Notes: generated from the sequence alone by a model not told the origin. Shown: positions 32,957 through 41,715, counted from the first letter of the stretch. The stretch is DNA of 64,000 nucleotides from Lewinellaceae bacterium (GCA_020636325.1 JACJYC010000002.1:62001-126000); one strand, 5' to 3'. Program-made: numbers and translations.

Positions 32957-35941
32957 TTATCTCAGTACAAACCGGTAGACATAATCCGTCTCCTTCCACC
33001 CGTCAGACAACTTGCGGTAAGTGCGCCGCCACAAGGGCGCCGTTACGGAGAAGCGCATGGTTCGCCAGGTATACGACGGCGGAATCAGGTTGAATACGGG
33101 ATAACTGATCCGGAAAGAAACCACCAGATCCTGCCCCCGGACGGTTTGCCGCATGGAGGAAATAATGCCGGTATTGACGAGTTGCTGGCTGAAAAGGAAA
33201 CTGTTTTCCACCACCAGGCTTTCCTCCGTATTGGAAGCGCCGAACGTGGACACATACACGCTGTCGGGCTGCATCGGATGGTTGTGTTCGGATGTACTTT
33301 GAAGAAACGGAAAATGATTGGCATACCTCGGCGCCGACACCGGCAATACCGCAACGGGCTGCACCATGCCGTCGGGCGCCAGAAACGGAATGCTGCCGTA
33401 TCCGGCCAATGCCGGGGTCAAATACTGATCGATGTAGAAAGGTAAGGCTCTTTTGGCCGATATGCCCAGGTCGTATATCCGGGTGGCCGGCGGAATATAC
33501 CCGTACGGATCCGGATACAGGAGCGACGGGCTGCCGCTTTGGCTGTTGGTGCAGACCACTCCGTCGTCCAGTCCCGGCAAAATGCGGCGCGTACCGAGCG
33601 ATATGCCCAGTCCGCCGGGATGCCCGCCCGCAACGGTGAGGACAGGCACCGGCGTCTGGTTGAAGAGCGGACCCCAGAGCATCTTGGATACCGGTGGGGT
33701 GAGGTCCACCAAAATGCTGTTATTCGTAACGGCTGCTGCCGTATTGGCCAGGGTGACCATGTCGTCGGTGGCCGCATCCAGAAAGGCGCCGATGGCGTCC
33801 GTACTGATGCCGAAAGCGGACAGCCCCATTTTCATCATTTGGATACCTGCGGGCGGATTGGCATTGACGGCATTCCCCACATCCACTGCCAGATCGGCGC
33901 CGCCGGCGCCCATAGCGGCTACATTGGCGCCGACAACGGCCAACCCCGCCAATTCGCTTCCGGCGACGGCGCCGTGAAGGGAAATATGGGCCTTGGCCCG
34001 GTCGGCAATGTACCCGGCGTCTCCCAGAAAAGCGCCGATGGCGGGGTCGGTGGCGGAAAGGGCCGACATGGCCATGGCCGCATCCGTCACCAATGCGCCG
34101 GTGGAATGGATGACGATCACGTAATCCCGCCCGAAGCAGGCTTTGCCGCGCGGATCCTTGGAGGAGGCCACCACGCCGGTCCCTTCGTTCATGGCCAGGC
34201 TGATCTGGGTCAGCATGGAATGCACATTGTCAACCAACCGCTGTGATGAGTTGTAGGCGATCACCAGGTAGCGGTTGCTCGGCTCGTCGACATCTCCGAG
34301 GAAGTGCCGGATATGTTCGTTCCAATAGCCTTCACCTTGTTTTTTGTAGAAGCCTTCGCCGAAGAAGTCGCCCGGGGAATCCGGCCAGCGGCGGGTCAGT
34401 GCGTTGTCCAGCGCAGCGGGATCCAGAAAACCGGTAGCTGACGCCGCTCCGGCCAGGTATCCCGTCGGATCGCTTTTGATGATGTTCTGATATACATGGT
34501 CCGGCCGGAAACCATGGACATAAACGATGTCCCGACCGCTGAAAGGCTTGTTCTTGTCATACGGTATGCGGCATTCCTCGTCTTTGGCCGGCGGTATGGG
34601 TTTCCAGTCCGGAAACTTGATCTCGTTGCCGATCTTTTCCTGGATGATCTTCATGGCCGCATACAGGTCATCCGGTTTTACGCCGCCCGGGAAAGTATAA
34701 TCCTGCCACTTTTTGAGGTCTTGTCCTGCCTGGGGCGGCAGCTCGCCGCCGAACGACAGGCAATCCTCTCCGGGCTGATACCAGTTGTTGCGGCCGGCAG
34801 CGTCGAACGGCTGTCCGAACAGGTCGACCATCCGGCCCTGGTCAAAACCGATTTCAAGGGAAGCCGGCTTGTTGTCAGGATCTAACAATTTGCTGACGGC
34901 AGCCGGGATTTTATCCGGATCGGTTATCCCCAGGTCTGCGGCCGTAAACCCGCAATCATCGGTCATTTGCAGACAGATCCCGGAAACGGCGCCGGAGGCG
35001 ACAACGCCCTGGGGCGCATTTTCGTCCGCAACGGCCAGGACGGCTATTTTTTCAAAGTCGCGGGGCGCGGTCCAGGATGCCAGGAAATAACGATTCCACT
35101 CCGTATCCGCAATATTGCCGGTTTCACCGATCACCGCGATCTGCTGGCCGGGTTCGGGGTGGGCGCCCGTACCGGGCAAGGCGCCGTTGAAGGCCAATAC
35201 CCGCAGGCGCACATAGTCCAGCTGCTTGGGAAAGGCTTCAACGCAGAACGAAACCAGGTATTTTTCTCCTTTTCTGATCTTATGTGCCGCCGGTAAGGCT
35301 TGCTGTACGGCCGTTCCCGCCTGCCGGTTGCCGCTCATCTCGATCAGGCCTCCGCTGTTGAAGCATCCGGCTTGTTTGGGCGAGATATGCGGCGTGCCGT
35401 AGGCAGTGGTCCAGGCGGCGGCGCCGTCTTTGAGCAGGTTCGATTCACAGCAGGTGATCGACCGAAGGTCGAATGGAAGACCAGGCTGCAGGAAAAAAAC
35501 AGCGATATCGCTTTGAACGGGTTTTGCTTTCGGCGCCGATTTCGGCGGCTCCGAAGTCACCTGATAGGCATATACCCGGCCCGGAACAAGCGATTTGACG
35601 TTTCTGGGAAAAGAAAGCGAATTTCCCCGGATGCTTTTCAGGTCAATGAGCCTGGGATTGGCGGCCAGCGCTTTGGCCGCATCCTGTTTTTCACTGAGTT
35701 CAACGAGGACCAATGCGTAAGTGCTCCCGTTGGGAACTTCCCTTCCTGGTTGCCAGGTAAAAGCGGGGCGGTTGTCGTTCAACGGGCAGTCAGCATTCGG
35801 ACTGATGGTCCGGATGGGAGCGGCAATCGTCATCGGGGCTGTTTTCCCTGAAATAGCGGTTGACTGTGCCGTGCAAAAATTAAAGATGGAAATGATCAGA
35901 CCCGGAAAAAGGACCCGGGAATACATGCGGAAGATGGTCAT
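32957..35941 (-). CDS. Large secreted protein with lipase-like alpha/beta-hydrolase domain
   Basis: 994 residues with a signal peptide (about 1-25). Residues about 45-130 (RPAFTWQPGREVPNGSTY... VYAYQVTSE) are a beta-sandwich module common in Bacteroidota secreted proteins. The alpha/beta-hydrolase part starts with the oxyanion-type IVYVHGF near residue 470 and has IHSTGAL near 612, a nucleophile elbow with His in place of the usual first Gly. A glycine-rich stretch (about 665-700) and several Cys occur. No T9SS sorting domain or obvious anchor is seen at the C-terminus. It could be a lipase, esterase or a non-catalytic relative. The acid and His of a triad could not be assigned by eye. Confidence 0.65.
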   Translation of the reverse strand: MTIFRMYSRVLFPGLIISIFNFCTAQSTAISGKTAPMTIAAPIRTISPNADCPLNDNRPAFTWQPGREVPNGSTYALVLVELSEKQDAAKALAANPRLIDLKSIRGNSLSFPRNVKSLVPGRVYAYQVTSEPPKSAPKAKPVQSDIAVFFLQPGLPFDLRSITCCESNLLKDGAAAWTTAYGTPHISPKQAGCFNSGGLIEMSGNRQAGTAVQQALPAAHKIRKGEKYLVSFCVEAFPKQLDYVRLRVLAFNGALPGTGAHPEPGQQIAVIGETGNIADTEWNRYFLASWTAPRDFEKIAVLAVADENAPQGVVASGAVSGICLQMTDDCGFTAADLGITDPDKIPAAVSKLLDPDNKPASLEIGFDQGRMVDLFGQPFDAAGRNNWYQPGEDCLSFGGELPPQAGQDLKKWQDYTFPGGVKPDDLYAAMKIIQEKIGNEIKFPDWKPIPPAKDEECRIPYDKNKPFSGRDIVYVHGFRPDHVYQNIIKSDPTGYLAGAASATGFLDPAALDNALTRRWPDSPGDFFGEGFYKKQGEGYWNEHIRHFLGDVDEPSNRYLVIAYNSSQRLVDNVHSMLTQISLAMNEGTGVVASSKDPRGKACFGRDYVIVIHSTGALVTDAAMAMSALSATDPAIGAFLGDAGYIADRAKAHISLHGAVAGSELAGLAVVGANVAAMGAGGADLAVDVGNAVNANPPAGIQMMKMGLSAFGISTDAIGAFLDAATDDMVTLANTAAAVTNNSILVDLTPPVSKMLWGPLFNQTPVPVLTVAGGHPGGLGISLGTRRILPGLDDGVVCTNSQSGSPSLLYPDPYGYIPPATRIYDLGISAKRALPFYIDQYLTPALAGYGSIPFLAPDGMVQPVAVLPVSAPRYANHFPFLQSTSEHNHPMQPDSVYVSTFGASNTEESLVVENSFLFSQQLVNTGIISSMRQTVRGQDLVVSFRISYPVFNLIPPSYTWRTMRFSVTAPLWRRTYRKLSDGWKETDYVYRFVLR

Positions 35942-35995
35942 GATTATTGGGTTTTTCAGCGGAGATCAAAAGCCTTTCCGCCAGGTGTCTTTGTT

Positions 35996-36026
35996 CAAAG
36001 TTACACCATTTTATCCCCAAAATCAA
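35996..36026 (-). promoter_or_regulatory. Promoter of the lipase-like gene
   Basis: On the minus strand TAACTTTG (35996-36003) is a perfect -7 element, with TTG at 36024-36026 as the -33 element 20 bases away. The start codon lies 54 bases downstream at 35941. Confidence 0.6.
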
Positions 36027-36049
36027 ACCCGCGTTACCCTTTACGGGTA

Positions 36050-36571
36050 TCAGGGCAGCCTTTTTTCCAGGATCTCGAAGAAAAGAGGCCGGTTGGGCGC
36101 CCCGAACCGGTGATCGCCGTTGAATGGAAAAACCTCCCCGGTACGCTGGTAGCCGTGCCGGATATACCAGTCCATCAGCTCGGTCCGCGCATTGATGACC
36201 TGCATGAAAACGGAAGTGCAACCCTGAAGCCGGGCATGTTCTTCGGCTGCGGCCAGCAATCGTTTGCCGATGCCCTTGGTCTGGAGGAGCGGATTCACGG
36301 AAAGCATTCCCAAATAAAGGCGCCCTTCCCGGTTATCCAGGTAAACGCATCCCTGAAGGTTGCCGTCATCCGCCGTATATTTCAGAAAAACGGCGTTTGG
36401 GTTTTGCATTAATGCGCGGACATTGGCAGTATCCGTCCGGATAGCGCCGTCCAGCAGGTCCGCCTCGGTCGACCAGCCGGCTTTGGATTCTTCGCCGCGG
36501 TAGGCGGAATTCAACAGCCTGACGATTTGAGGAATATCCGTCGTTGCGGCAACAGAGATGCCTTTTTCCAT
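36050..36571 (-). CDS. GNAT-family N-acetyltransferase
   Basis: 173 residues from the ATG at 36571 (MEKGISVAATTDIPQIVRLLNSAYRG). The frame continues to 36643, but those extra residues come from a repeat fragment and are not part of the protein. The GNAT acetyl-CoA-binding signature is around LLQTKGIGKRLLAAAEEHARLQGC (Q/RxxGxG/A form TKGIGKR), with the preceding strand LYLGMLSVNPL. The terminal part (DWYIRHGYQRTGEVFPF) is typical of small acetyltransferases. The substrate is unknown. It is transcribed in the same direction as the flanking VOC and M20 genes. Confidence 0.85.
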   Translation of the reverse strand: MEKGISVAATTDIPQIVRLLNSAYRGEESKAGWSTEADLLDGAIRTDTANVRALMQNPNAVFLKYTADDGNLQGCVYLDNREGRLYLGMLSVNPLLQTKGIGKRLLAAAEEHARLQGCTSVFMQVINARTELMDWYIRHGYQRTGEVFPFNGDHRFGAPNRPLFFEILEKRLP

Positions 36572-36615
36572 TTGTGGTTGACTCTTTTTATCCGATCCGA
36601 TTCTTGCGGGTTCGG

Positions 36616-36661
36616 GCGCTCCACATCTTTGCCTGTTTTGCAAAAAATGTCCAGGAGTATG
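36616..36661. repeat. Partial copy of the right end of the MITE-like element
   Basis: TCTTTGCC..TTTTGCAAAAA..TGTCC...AGTATG here matches the right end at 41645-41690 over about 36 bases, with a few substitutions and one single-base length difference. The left end and internal palindrome of the 134-base element are missing here, so this is a solo or truncated end. It lies directly before the GNAT gene. Confidence 0.65.
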
Positions 36662-36706
36662 ATCACCATGCCAGGCGTCCGAACCGACTGCGCTTCCTCG
36701 CCCGGA

Positions 36707-37135
36707 TTACGGTTGCGGGTGCGCGAAACTCACCATCCAGTGAATGCCGAACCGGTCTTCCAGCATGCCGAAATAAGAGCCCCAGAAGGCGTCCTGGATC
36801 GGCATTTCAACCACTCCGCCCGAAGAAAGGCCGCTGAATAACCGGTCTGCCTCGGCTTTGCTGTCGGCATTGATGGAAATGTAAAAATTGCTCCCCGCCC
36901 TGGCCCTGTCCTGCATGGACTCCACAACATCCGACCCCATCAGCACGCTTCCGTTCCCCACCGGGAGCGAAATATGCATGATCTTGTCCAGGTCCGCTTC
37001 CGCCGTCTGACCGCCGCCCGGGATGTCGCGAAAGCGTTGCAAAGATGCGAATTCCCCGCCAAAAACGGATTTATAGAAATTAAATACCGCTTCCGTGTTG
37101 CCGTTGAAATTCAGGTACGGATTCAAGGTTGCCAT
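36707..37135 (-). CDS. VOC-superfamily (PhnB-like) protein
   Basis: 142 residues. ATLNPYLNFNGNTEAVFNFYKSVFGGEF at the N-terminus and VVEMPIQDAFWGSYFGMLEDRFGIHWMV at the C-terminus are the hallmark ends of PhnB/3-demethylubiquinone-9 methyltransferase-like glyoxalase-fold proteins. These bind metals or small ligands, and many have unknown substrates. It is transcribed with the M20 peptidase gene on one side (134 bases) and the GNAT gene on the other. Confidence 0.9.
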   Translation of the reverse strand: MATLNPYLNFNGNTEAVFNFYKSVFGGEFASLQRFRDIPGGGQTAEADLDKIMHISLPVGNGSVLMGSDVVESMQDRARAGSNFYISINADSKAEADRLFSGLSSGGVVEMPIQDAFWGSYFGMLEDRFGIHWMVSFAHPQP

Positions 37136-37269
37136 GGCTGTTGGTTTAAATGGTTATGAAAAAGAGAAAGCCTGGAACGGAGTACGCAGGGTATCCGGTC
37201 AGGAAGACAAAAATAAACAAATTAATTTAAATTGAAAAATAAATAATTAATTGTTTTAAACAAATTGCA

Positions 37270-38811
37270 CTATTTGAAATCAATCAGCATAATGGCGGCA
37301 ATGGTCTCCATGCCGTTCCACAAAAATCCGATCTGAACGTTTTCGTTCTCGCCGTGCTGGTTGTTGTCGTAATTGACAACCGGCACGGTGATCGGCGGTG
37401 TATGGAGGATCTCTTCGAAGAGGTAGAGCGGAAGGCTGCCGCCGGCGGAAGGCATCAGGACCACATCCTGGCTGGTGGTGGATTTGACAGCTTCAATGAC
37501 CAGTTGGGATACAGGCAGGTCCATGGAAGTTCGTTGGGCATTGTAGCCGGTTCCGGAGCGTACGGTGGCGATATTGGCGTTGGCGAGTCGCTCTTCATCG
37601 GTCGGTTCCCGGTCGAGCACGAGATACCCCTGATTCCGGATATGGTCAATCACCTTACCGGTCTGCCGCCGGCTGTCGTTGCCTTTCACCAGGCGCAGGT
37701 CAAGGGTAGCGGTGGCGGTGGTCGGAATGATGTTGCTGGCCAGGCGGCCTACATTGGCGCTGACGATGCCGTTGATATTGAGGGTGGGGAGGGTGGTGAT
37801 GGATTCCAGGAAAGTCCGGGTCGGGCTCTCCGGTTCTGCGAAGGCCAGTTCCTGCTGCATCATGGGCGCCGGGTCGGGGATGGCGGCCAGAGCGGCCCGT
37901 TCGGAGGCGCTGAGGGGAATTACGTCATCGTAAAAACCATCGACGAGCACATGGCCTTCGTCGTCTTTCATGGTAGCCAGCAACCTGACGAGCTTCATGG
38001 CCGGGTTGGGCGCCCAGTTGCCGTAATTGCCGCTGTGCAGCGGGCGTTTGGCGCCGTAAACGGTCAGGTGCAGATTGACGTCGCCGCGCACCCCGAAAGT
38101 GATCTGCTTCTTGCCGGATGCGTGCATGGGGCCGTCGCAGATGATCCAGGCGTCGGCGCGGAGCAGGTCCCTGTGTTTTTGCAGGATCTCGCCGAGGTTG
38201 GTGGAGCCCCGTTCTTCCTCCCCTTCAAAGAAGAATTTGATATTGACATGGGGGGCAAGGCCCGTCCTTCGAATGGCATCGTAGGCATTCAGGATGGTGA
38301 ACACGCCGGCTTTGTCGTCGGCGGCGCTGCGGGCATAAAGGCGCCAATCCGGGTTGAGGTCGGCATTCGCAGCCGGAAAATCGAGGAGTTGGCCGCCTTT
38401 ATCCAACGGGCCGGAAGCGAGTTGCGGCGTGAAAGGAGAGAGGCCTTCCGCCCATTTGTCGGGATTGACCGGCTGGCCGTCGTAATGGGCGTAGAAGATC
38501 ACCGTACGTGTAGCGCCGGGCGTAAGGGCCTCCCCGTAAACAGCCGGAATGGCGCCCTCCGCATCCGCATGCAGCAGTTGTATGTTGCGGATGCCGCGCT
38601 TTTTCATCATTCCCGAAATGAATTCGGCGTTGGCGACCAGTTCCGAAGGATCGTTCATGGTGTTGGGCAGCGAAAGAAACGCCGCGTATTCCTTCAGCAG
38701 GTCGAAATGCCGGGGCTCGTGGTCAGCCCTGATTTTCAGGATGGCTTGGTCCTGGCTGAAAAGGTGGGCTGTTGCAAATACCGAAATCGCAATAGAAAGG
38801 AGAATTTTCAT
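37270..38811 (-). CDS. M20/M25/M40-family metallopeptidase, secreted
   Basis: 513 residues with a signal peptide (about 1-19, ending LFSQ). The metal ligands are recognisable: IFYAHYDGQPV (H109, D111), SAADDKAGV (about D165) and the catalytic Glu plus ligand in FFFEGEEERGS (about 197-199). The central dimerisation domain is the section with GVRGDVNLHLTVYGAKRPLHSG. The His ligand near the C-terminus is probably in the final 30 residues (QHGENENVQIG). Such enzymes are exopeptidases or dipeptidases that act on short peptides, here likely in the periplasm. Its 5' end faces a secreted M19 dipeptidase gene at 38966 in divergent orientation. Confidence 0.9.
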   Translation of the reverse strand: MKILLSIAISVFATAHLFSQDQAILKIRADHEPRHFDLLKEYAAFLSLPNTMNDPSELVANAEFISGMMKKRGIRNIQLLHADAEGAIPAVYGEALTPGATRTVIFYAHYDGQPVNPDKWAEGLSPFTPQLASGPLDKGGQLLDFPAANADLNPDWRLYARSAADDKAGVFTILNAYDAIRRTGLAPHVNIKFFFEGEEERGSTNLGEILQKHRDLLRADAWIICDGPMHASGKKQITFGVRGDVNLHLTVYGAKRPLHSGNYGNWAPNPAMKLVRLLATMKDDEGHVLVDGFYDDVIPLSASERAALAAIPDPAPMMQQELAFAEPESPTRTFLESITTLPTLNINGIVSANVGRLASNIIPTTATATLDLRLVKGNDSRRQTGKVIDHIRNQGYLVLDREPTDEERLANANIATVRSGTGYNAQRTSMDLPVSQLVIEAVKSTTSQDVVLMPSAGGSLPLYLFEEILHTPPITVPVVNYDNNQHGENENVQIGFLWNGMETIAAIMLIDFK

Positions 38812-38889
38812 GGTTGGAAGATTTTTCAGGCATTATCCGCCCGGTAACCAATTACAAGAATAGCGCACCGGAGAGGCGTATCGACACGG

Positions 38890-38897
38890 CAAAAATA
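38890..38897 (-). promoter_or_regulatory. -7 element of the M20 peptidase gene
   Basis: Minus strand TATTTTTG, a perfect TAnnTTTG match, 78 bases before the start codon at 38811. Confidence 0.45.
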
Positions 38898-38938
38898 AGT
38901 TTTACCGGCGAAGAACGGCCCGGTTTTGATTTCATCGT

Positions 38939-38946
38939 TAACTTTA
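38939..38946 (+). promoter_or_regulatory. Probable -7 element of the M19 dipeptidase gene
   Basis: TAACTTTA differs by one base from TAnnTTTG and lies 19 bases before the ATG at 38966. Together with the minus-strand element at 38890-38897 it makes this a divergent promoter region. Confidence 0.45.
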
Positions 38947-38965
38947 CATCAAAACCGCAAGCATC

Positions 38966-40231
38966 ATGTTCCGATCTTTCCTCACCTTTTCCTTGTTCGC
39001 TGTCCTTATCCTGTCCGCCTGCAATCCGAAAGTGAGCTCGTCCGTACGCTCCGACGGCGACGATCCGCTCCGGATACTGGCCGACGAACTGGCCCATAAA
39101 TACATCATCACCGACGGGCATGTCGACCTGCCCTACCGGCTCAAGATCCAGAACTTCAGGCTGACCAAGGAATTCGTCGGCATCCCCGTTCAGACCGATG
39201 AAGGAGACTTCGATTACGTCAGGGCCAAAAAAGGAGGGCTGGACGCGCCGTTCATGTCCATTTATATTCCGGCTTCCTACCAGACGACCGGCGGCGCCAA
39301 GGAATTCGCCGACTCCCTCATCGATATGGTCAACGGCATCGCCAAAGCGCACCCCGACAAGTTCGCCGTGGTAAAAACACCGAAGGAAGTGGAAGCGAAT
39401 TTCAAAAAAGGCCTGATCTCCCTCCCGATGGGTATGGAAAACGGCGCCCCCATCGGCGATGACATCAAAAACGTGGCTTACTTCCGCCAGCGCGGCATCA
39501 GCTACGTCACCCTGACCCACTCCAAGGACAACCTGATCTGCGATTCCTCCTACGATACGACCCATACCTGGAACGGCCTCAGCCCCTTCGGCAGGGAAGT
39601 GGTCCGGGAAATGAACCGCACCGGCATAATGGTGGATATTTCGCACGTTTCCGACAGCACGTTCTGGCAGGTCATGGAGATCTCCAGCGCACCCTGCATC
39701 GCGTCCCACTCCTCCGTCCGGCATTTCACGCCGGGGTTCGAGCGGAATATGAACGACGATATGATCAAACGATTGGCCCAGAACGGCGGCGTGATCCAGA
39801 TCAACTTCGGCTCCAGTTTTCTGGACAGCAAAATCCAGGCCTATGAGGATGAAATGCGGGCCAAACTCAGCGCCCTGCTCCAGGAGAAAGGCCTTTCCTT
39901 TCGCGACGAAGCCGCCAAACCCGTCATCGAGCAATTCAGGAAAGACAATCCAAGCCTGTATTCCGACGTGGAGATGGTGGCCAACCATATCGACCGGGTC
40001 GTACAGCTGGCCGGCATCGACCACGTAGGCATCGGCTCCGATTTCGACGGCGTCGGCGACAGCCTCCCCACCGGCCTCAAGGATGTTTCCCAATACCCCA
40101 ACCTGATCTATACCCTGCTGGTACGGGGATATACCGAAGAAGATATCTCCAAGATCTGCTATAAAAACGTGTTCCGGGTCTGGAACAAGGTACAGGATGT
40201 GGCCAAGGCCATGCAGGGGGGGAGGATGTAG
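38966..40231 (+). CDS. M19-family (membrane/renal) dipeptidase, lipoprotein
   Basis: 421 residues. The N-terminus has a lipoprotein signal with Cys at about 19 (VLILSACNPK). The zinc ligands are in TDGHVDLPY (H52, D54), with DISHVSDSTFW and ASHSSVR supplying further His ligands and GIGSDFDGVGD near residue 355 closing the site, as in renal dipeptidases. These enzymes cleave dipeptides, including those with D-amino acids. It is the divergent partner of the M20 peptidase gene, so both may serve extracellular peptide use. It ends ten bases before a heptamer array. Confidence 0.93.
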   Translation: MFRSFLTFSLFAVLILSACNPKVSSSVRSDGDDPLRILADELAHKYIITDGHVDLPYRLKIQNFRLTKEFVGIPVQTDEGDFDYVRAKKGGLDAPFMSIYIPASYQTTGGAKEFADSLIDMVNGIAKAHPDKFAVVKTPKEVEANFKKGLISLPMGMENGAPIGDDIKNVAYFRQRGISYVTLTHSKDNLICDSSYDTTHTWNGLSPFGREVVREMNRTGIMVDISHVSDSTFWQVMEISSAPCIASHSSVRHFTPGFERNMNDDMIKRLAQNGGVIQINFGSSFLDSKIQAYEDEMRAKLSALLQEKGLSFRDEAAKPVIEQFRKDNPSLYSDVEMVANHIDRVVQLAGIDHVGIGSDFDGVGDSLPTGLKDVSQYPNLIYTLLVRGYTEEDISKICYKNVFRVWNKVQDVAKAMQGGRM

Positions 40232-40241
40232 AGTTTAGTGG

Positions 40242-40336
40242 TAAGTCGTAAGTTGTAAGTCGTAAGTAGTTGTCGCACTCTTATGACTTACAACTTATGA
40301 CTTACAACTTATGACTTACAACTTATGACTAGTCAC
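40242..40336. repeat. TAAGTNN heptamer array, inverted
   Basis: Four tandem heptamers TAAGTCG, TAAGTTG, TAAGTCG, TAAGTAG (40242-40269), an 11-base spacer, then alternating TTATGAC and TTACAAC units, seven in a row (40281-40329), plus TAGTCAC. The second group is the complement of TAAGTCA/TAAGTTG. The whole can form a long hairpin. It fills the gap between two convergent genes, overlapping the stop of the DUF4294 gene. Confidence 0.88.
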
Positions 40337-40941
40337 TGCTTCTTATTCACATCATAAGAAATATTCAAATCATTCAAAACGGCGTCCAGGACGGGGTCTT
40401 TACCGGGGATATAGCCCTCCTTCAGGTCATGGCCGTAGAGCTTTCCCAGGGTATTCCAGTAGGAGGCGGCCACCCCGCTTTTCAGGTTCCTGATCAGGGT
40501 GTACATCGGGGTATCCAGTTCTTTTTCCACCATTTTGATCAGGATCATGCCCTGGGTTTTGGTCAGGTTTTTCAGGGGATCGGTAAACTCGTCCTTCATG
40601 TTTTTCTGGAGCTTGCGGACGTATTTCCGCCGCTTGCTGTTGCGCAGGGTTTCCGTAGCGTATTCCACCTCGCGAAAGGTTTTGATGGCCTCTACGGCAT
40701 AAGGGTAAACTTTAAGCGCGTATTGCCGGTAGCGGCGGTAGCGGCGGTATTCCTCGTCGTTGGGAAATGACCGCAGCGTGGATACGGATACGCCGTCCAG
40801 GCTGGCCAGGATCAGCGTATCCCCGCATTCGTCGATGGTATAGGGATAATACTGGCCATTGACCTTGGTCATGCCTTCCTGGCCGGAAGCGATGCACAAG
40901 GTGAACAGAAAGCCTGATATGGTGAAAAGCAGTCTTTTCAT
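40333..40941 (-). CDS. DUF4294-family protein, secreted
   Basis: 202 residues with a signal peptide (about 1-20). A central basic helical stretch (RRYRRYRQYALKVYPYAVEAIKTF and NSKRRKYVRKLQKNMKDEF) followed by TKTQGMILIKMVEKELDTPMYTLIRNLKSG is characteristic of the DUF4294 family of Bacteroidota. The function is unknown. It starts 21 bases after the dihydrofolate reductase gene and is probably transcribed with it. Confidence 0.85.
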   Translation of the reverse strand: MKRLLFTISGFLFTLCIASGQEGMTKVNGQYYPYTIDECGDTLILASLDGVSVSTLRSFPNDEEYRRYRRYRQYALKVYPYAVEAIKTFREVEYATETLRNSKRRKYVRKLQKNMKDEFTDPLKNLTKTQGMILIKMVEKELDTPMYTLIRNLKSGVAASYWNTLGKLYGHDLKEGYIPGKDPVLDAVLNDLNISYDVNKKQ

Positions 40942-40962
40942 TTCTCTTTTTTGAATAAACGA

Positions 40963-41472
40963 TCAAACAGTACCGGAAGTTGCTACCCGGCGGTACTCGT
41001 CCAAAGAAAAAGCATAGCGGTGCCGGTCGTCAGCCGGATGAAAAACAGAGGCGACCTGCTTCCATTCCGACCAGTCCACTTCAGGGAAAAAGGCGTCTCC
41101 TTCGGGAGCGGCGTGCACCAGGGTCAGATAAAGGTAATCGGCATGGGGCAGCGCCTGTTCGAATACATTGGCGCCGCCGAGGATAAAGACCTCGTTTTCA
41201 TCCCGGGTCATTTCAAGCGCCTGTTCAAGCGAATGCGCCTGTTCACACCTGGGGGGCAGAGACAAGCCGTCCCGGCGGCTGAGGATGATATTCCGGCGGT
41301 CGGAGACCAGGGCTTCGGGAGATTCCAGGCTGGCCCTGCCCATAATAAAGGTTTTACCTTGGGTCACGCGCCTGAAATTAGCCCAATCGTCGGGCAGGCT
41401 CCAGGGCAGCCGGTTGTCGACGCCGATCACCCGGTTTTCGCCCATTGCGGCAATAAGGGCTATTTGATGCAT
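40963..41472 (-). CDS. folA: Dihydrofolate reductase
   Basis: 169 residues, the usual length. It has the family elements ALIAAMGENRVIGVDNRLPWSLPDDWANFRRVT with the catalytic acidic residue in the LPDDW segment, FIMGRASLES and RRNIILSRR in the NADPH-binding part, and VFILGGANVFEQAL. It reduces dihydrofolate to tetrahydrofolate with NADPH, and is the target of trimethoprim. The conserved MGRKT motif is MGRAS here, an unusual but still plausible variant. It shares its upstream region with rnhB (divergent), into which the MITE-like element at 41557 is inserted. Confidence 0.92.
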   Translation of the reverse strand: MHQIALIAAMGENRVIGVDNRLPWSLPDDWANFRRVTQGKTFIMGRASLESPEALVSDRRNIILSRRDGLSLPPRCEQAHSLEQALEMTRDENEVFILGGANVFEQALPHADYLYLTLVHAAPEGDAFFPEVDWSEWKQVASVFHPADDRHRYAFSLDEYRRVATSGTV

Positions 41473-41547
41473 AGGTTATGGTTTCAGGATTTTTGTCTTT
41501 TTACCCTGTCGGATAACGCAAAAGTGTAAAACAAACGGATTTTTATA

Positions 41548-41699
41548 ACTTGCGGTCACACTTCTGGACAAAATGAGCAGAGTGGGAGACTTAGAGCGGG
41601 AGAGTGGGTGAAAAGCAATGCCTTCACCCACTCTCTCCCTCCCTCGCTCTCCCCGTCTTTGCCCTTTTTGCAAAAATGTCCGGTAGTATGACTTGCGGT
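41548..41699. repeat. Perfect 9-base target-site duplication flanking the MITE-like element
   Basis: ACTTGCGGT occurs at 41548-41556 and again at 41691-41699, directly at both ends of a 134-base segment whose ends are imperfect inverted repeats. This is the expected footprint of a transposon that makes 9-base duplications. Confidence 0.8.
41557..41690. mobile_element. MITE-like non-autonomous insertion (134 bases)
   Basis: Ends CACACTTCTGGACA... and ...TGTCCGGTAGTATG form imperfect terminal inverted repeats (11 of the first 14 positions pair). The inside is a GC-rich imperfect palindrome (41590-41640, AGAGTGGGTGAA/TTCACCCACTCT). No transposase is encoded. It sits in the shared upstream region of folA and rnhB and supplies the last 25 bases before the rnhB leader. 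A truncated end of the same element lies at 36616-36661. The parent transposon was not identified. Confidence 0.7.
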
Positions 41700-41715
41700 A
41701 CTCAGCGAATCGATT

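Noticed and set aside
36572..36643. N-terminal extension of the GNAT protein
   Set aside because: The extra 24 residues derive partly from the repeat end at 36616-36661. The GNAT fold begins at the ATG at 36571.
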